A stretch of 64,000 nt of DNA from Haloarcula sp. CBA1129 (GTDB lineage Archaea > Halobacteriota > Halobacteria > Halobacteriales > Haloarculaceae). Position numbers and translations under genes: made by a program. Position 1 is the stretch's first letter. The number at the start of each line of letters is the position of its first letter. The notes beneath the pieces were generated by a model. That model was not told the origin of the DNA. It saw only the letters and a list, made by a program, of their open reading frames with translations, and ran no database searches. This document shows, in pieces, positions 61,218-64,000 of this stretch. The stretch spans positions 62,001-126,000 of the forward strand of contig NZ_RKSM01000001.1 of NCBI RefSeq assembly GCF_008729015.1. The letters are read 5' to 3'.

Positions 61218-63035
61218 TCAGTCGTTCGTTTCCGGTTCGATAGCGTCTGTAGACTGGGACTCCTCGACGGCCGTCGTCAGCGAGACGTTGAGCCAAGCCA
61301 TCGACGCGACGCCGCCGATGATGGTGACGACGTTCTTGACCGCGTGGTCGACGATAGCGACGCCGACAGCCGCGGCGACGCTGACCGGCGTCAGCGACGC
61401 GACGATGACGGTGAATGCCCCCTCATAGAGACCGACGCCGCCGGGTGTCAGCGGCAGGACCTTTGCGAGGTTACCGACGCTGACCGCGAAAAAGCCGACA
61501 GCCACCAGCGACGGCGTCAGGCTGTAGCCGAAAGCGGCGAAGACGATCAACGCCGTAACCACATCAAGCGTCCAGATGAGCAGACTCCCCGCACCGACAC
61601 GAGCGAAGGCTGGGCCGTCGGCAGCAACTGTCTGCACGTCACCGACGAACCCCTCGATAACGCCGGCGACGTAGTCGGCATACGAGTCGCTGCTCAGTCG
61701 GCCGATAATCGCCCGGACGAAGTTCCGGTCCGTGCGTGCGCTGGCGACGATAGCGACCACCGCGCCGATCGCTGCGAGGCCGACCCCGGCGGCGACGGCG
61801 ACGGCCGTTCGACCGCTGCTTGCCGCGTCGCCGCCGACGGTGCCGCCTGTCAACGCGGTCAGCAACTGTTCGGCCGACCCGGTTGCAGCCAGTCCGATCA
61901 TAACGACGCCGGCAAGCAGCGTTATCGTCAGCAGGTCGAACACCCGCTCGACGGCCAGCGATGCGAACCCGGAGGGGTACGGAATCGAGCGACGGGCCTT
62001 GATGACGTACGCCCGGACAGCATCGCCGGCCCGTGCCGGAAACACGAGGTTTCCAGTCTGGCTGATGAATATCGCTCCCGTCAGGAACCCCCAGCGCTCT
62101 CGATACCCCATCGAAACGAGGATGTCTCGGTAGCGGATACCGCGAAGCGGCCACGAGACGGCGTAGACGACGGCGCTCAGCGCGACGATCTCCGGTGCTG
62201 CGCCGGCCATCTCCGCGAGGACGCGGTCGGGGTCGAGATACTGCGTCATCAACAGGAGAGCAATAACGACGAGCATCGTCCCCGCGCCGAGCGATACCTC
62301 GCGGGTGATTCGGGGACTGACCGACAGTTCCCAGAAGGTCCGGAGTATCTGGCTGCCCATCCCGAACACGTCCCGGACGATATCGACCTTCGAATCACCC
62401 TTCGGTGTCCAGTCGACAGGGAACTCCTTCACCCGGTAGCCGTCGCGCTGGGCCTTCACCAGCAGTTCAGTGTCCCAGAACCAGTGTTCGTCCTGCACGC
62501 GGGGCAGTAGCGTCTCCAGTGCCTGCCGGTCGAACGCTTTGAACCCGCACTGATGATCCTGAATCTCGGACCGGAGGACCGCCCGGACAAGCGTGTTGTA
62601 GCCGAAGCTCGGAATACCTCTCTTTGCGGGTCTATCGGCACGGTTCTCAGGCATCCAGCGCGATCCCGTCGCCACGTCGTACCCATCGATACGGACAGCG
62701 TTGACCAACTCTTCGAGATGCGACATGTCCGTCGCCAGATCAGTATCGAAATACACCAGCGTCTCGCCGTCGGCCCGCTCGAAGGCATACTCTAACGCGC
62801 CACCGCGGCCGAGGCGGTCGTCGCTGTGGACGTGTCGGACCCGGCTGTCCTCGTGTGCGAGTCGCGTCGCGATTTCTGGCGTGCGGTCCGAGCAGCCGTC
62901 CTCTGCGACGATAACTTCATACGCGTCTTCGGGGAGAAACGAGGCGAGCGTTTCGAGCGTTGTGGAGACCGTCTGCTCGATGGTGTCTGCTTCGTTGTAG
63001 GCAGGGAGAACGACGCTCACCTCGACTGCAGTCAT
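61218..63035 (-). CDS. aglD: AglD-like glycosyltransferase/flippase-domain fusion
   Basis: A 605-residue membrane protein. Residues 1-235 are a GT2 domain of the dolichol-phosphate mannose synthase type: VVLPAYNEADTIEQTV, VAEDGCSDRTPEIA, and the DxD-type metal motif Asp97-Asp99 in YFDTDLATD. The remaining residues form a UPF0104 (flippase-like) region with about eight helices, including ISQTGNLVFPARAGDAVRAY and LPLTPGGVGLYEGAF. Haloferax AglD has the same architecture and adds the final mannose to dolichol phosphate for S-layer N-glycosylation. No other agl genes are in the window, as in Haloferax, where aglD is outside the main cluster. Confidence 0.9.
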   Translation of the reverse strand: MTAVEVSVVLPAYNEADTIEQTVSTTLETLASFLPEDAYEVIVAEDGCSDRTPEIATRLAHEDSRVRHVHSDDRLGRGGALEYAFERADGETLVYFDTDLATDMSHLEELVNAVRIDGYDVATGSRWMPENRADRPAKRGIPSFGYNTLVRAVLRSEIQDHQCGFKAFDRQALETLLPRVQDEHWFWDTELLVKAQRDGYRVKEFPVDWTPKGDSKVDIVRDVFGMGSQILRTFWELSVSPRITREVSLGAGTMLVVIALLLMTQYLDPDRVLAEMAGAAPEIVALSAVVYAVSWPLRGIRYRDILVSMGYRERWGFLTGAIFISQTGNLVFPARAGDAVRAYVIKARRSIPYPSGFASLAVERVFDLLTITLLAGVVMIGLAATGSAEQLLTALTGGTVGGDAASSGRTAVAVAAGVGLAAIGAVVAIVASARTDRNFVRAIIGRLSSDSYADYVAGVIEGFVGDVQTVAADGPAFARVGAGSLLIWTLDVVTALIVFAAFGYSLTPSLVAVGFFAVSVGNLAKVLPLTPGGVGLYEGAFTVIVASLTPVSVAAAVGVAIVDHAVKNVVTIIGGVASMAWLNVSLTTAVEESQSTDAIEPETND

Positions 63036-63103
63036 ACGCTCTTGGTCATCCCCGGAGTGAAAAGTACTTTCCGTTCGTTACGCTGCCGGGACCGAAACGG
63101 CCG

Positions 63104-64000
63104 TTAGTCAGCGCCTTCCGGTGACTGGGCGGTCGCGAAGCGCTCGATGGATGCAACGTCGATGTCGCCGACCGACTCGTAGGGTCTGTTTACCACCACG
63201 TCGCCGGCGGTACTTCGGCCGATACCGGGAATCGCGGTGAGTTCGTCCATCGACGCATCGTTGAGGTCCAGCGGATAGGGGACGCCGGTGACCGACCGGT
63301 AGCCGTGGTCGGTAACCGCGATGTCGACGACGCTGCCGAGTTCGCGTTCGCCCGGAATACCCACGAGCAGCGGATAAGTCCCCAACTGCCGGCCGAAGGT
63401 CTTGCCGTCTTGGTGGTACTCCAGATGCACGTCGGGCAGTATCGTCCCCGGCGGCGCGACCCGCTGGAGCATCGGGTTGTCGATGGTCTCCCGGACCTCC
63501 TGTTTGTACTGCTTGAACAGTTGCTTATGATCCTTGGCGATGTCTGCGCCAGTGTCGGCCATGTCGGTCCCCTCGAACGCCATCACCTGCCGGATGTTTA
63601 CCCGGCGGAGCATCAGTCCCTCGTCATACACTCGCTGAAGGAACCGTTTGTTGTGCTCAAAGGTCTCTCGCGTCTCGCCTTTCAGCCCGTGGACGAGATT
63701 GATGCCGGGCAGGAGCTTCGGAAGCCGACGGGCGGCGTCGTCGCCGAAGTTGGGAGCAGAGTCTTTCGCTCCCCCGGGCCGCCAGCCAGCCACCTCGTTG
63801 ACGATTTTCACCGCCTCGAAACACTGGTCGGCGGTGACGTTGAGGTTGTTGTCGCTCATCACGTTCGGGTCGGCCGATTCTAGGCCAAAGGCGGCGGTGT
63901 CCCCGGGCGTGTTGTGCTCGGCGATAATTCGAATCCCCTCGCGGGCCTTCTCGGGCCATTTCACGACCGTTATGGGATTCATATTGTCCAGATGGAGCGT
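63104..64000 (-). CDS. Radical SAM protein with C-terminal helix-hairpin-helix (5' end outside window)
   Basis: Only the C-terminal 298 or so residues lie in the window; the frame is open through the right edge, so the CxxxCxxC cluster motif is beyond it. Visible parts are the mid-domain FGLESADPNVMSDNN, GINLVHGLKGETRETF and RVNIRQVMAFEGTD, all usual in radical SAM barrels, followed by a domain with PDVHLEYHQDGKTFGRQ. A helix-hairpin-helix ends the protein (MDELTAIPGIGRSTAGDVV). This combination is known from archaeal radical SAM proteins of unknown function. Confidence 0.85.
   Translation of the reverse strand, partial: TLHLDNMNPITVVKWPEKAREGIRIIAEHNTPGDTAAFGLESADPNVMSDNNLNVTADQCFEAVKIVNEVAGWRPGGAKDSAPNFGDDAARRLPKLLPGINLVHGLKGETRETFEHNKRFLQRVYDEGLMLRRVNIRQVMAFEGTDMADTGADIAKDHKQLFKQYKQEVRETIDNPMLQRVAPPGTILPDVHLEYHQDGKTFGRQLGTYPLLVGIPGERELGSVVDIAVTDHGYRSVTGVPYPLDLNDASMDELTAIPGIGRSTAGDVVVNRPYESVGDIDVASIERFATAQSPEGAD

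Noticed and set aside
61122-62510. 462-codon antisense frame opposite aglD
   Set aside because: It is rich in Arg, Asp and Gln with no domain, while AglD is unambiguous on the other strand.
1-64000. CRISPR array, tRNA or rRNA genes
   Set aside because: No regularly spaced repeats were noticed and no T-loop (GGTTCGAATCC-like) sequences lie in intergenic regions. This was a reading by eye, not a covariance search.

Overview
The window is a gene-dense stretch of chromosome from a haloarchaeon (class Halobacteria). The genus Haloarcula is my best guess, but the sequence alone does not prove it. The evidence is high GC, very acidic proteins, leaderless genes with TATA elements about 25 nt upstream of the ATG, twin-arginine lipoproteins, and archaeal hallmark genes: TFB, eIF5A, deoxyhypusine synthase, membrane LonB, CobY, the archaeal dehydroquinate pathway, AglD and Htr transducers.

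Layout. 1-11.6 kb: late cobalamin biosynthesis and corrinoid salvage (cbiP, cobO, cbiZ, cobD, cobY, cobS, cbiB and a HAD hydrolase). This cluster is interrupted by a satD/DUF3307-like pair and by a large REC-PAS-histidine kinase. 11.7-18.5 kb: the hypusine pathway (eIF5A, agmatinase, deoxyhypusine synthase) interleaved with an alpha/beta hydrolase, a zinc-domain protein, Nif3, a SprT-like protease and an AzlCD exporter. 18.5-24.6 kb: a secreted glycerophosphodiesterase, a degenerate alkyltransferase, a CPBP protease, LonB, NadM and a SAM hydrolase. 24.6-27.3 kb: a long Tat lipoprotein with six repeats and a blue-copper domain behind paired DtxR-type palindromes, followed by a second copy of the same promoter that now leads only into a short remnant. 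27.5-36.7 kb: endonuclease III, a structured intergenic hairpin, an aldo/keto reductase, DsbB, Hpt, a CrtI-like/Brp-Blh carotenoid pair, an Eis-like acetyltransferase and a CNNM-type transporter. 36.8-39.5 kb: an insertion sequence that has replaced the last residues of an oleate hydratase. 39.5-48 kb: a Bat-type regulator, a CosB-CosT-like chemotaxis pair, a DsbA-like lipoprotein with a CxxC membrane partner, and a second Htr transducer. 48-64 kb: a YchF-type GTPase, trpCBA, the two archaeal dehydroquinate enzymes flanking a MinD-like ATPase, aroD, an orphan DNA methyltransferase, tfb, a Tat lipase, AglD and the 3' part of a radical SAM gene.

Functional links. The cobalamin genes cover amidation, adenosylation, aminopropanol attachment, GTP activation and final assembly. 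A phosphatase and a CobT are not recognisable here. eIF5A is followed 2 bp later by an agmatinase, and deoxyhypusine synthase lies 5 kb away, matching the agmatine-based hypusination route. trpCBA and the aro genes form one aromatic amino-acid block with a TGTACA-type operator in front of trpC. The most unusual material is the duplicated iron-type promoter with its repeat-cupredoxin lipoprotein, the insertion scar in oleate hydratase (whose original C-terminus can be read on the far side), and an alkyltransferase with Asp in place of the acceptor Cys.
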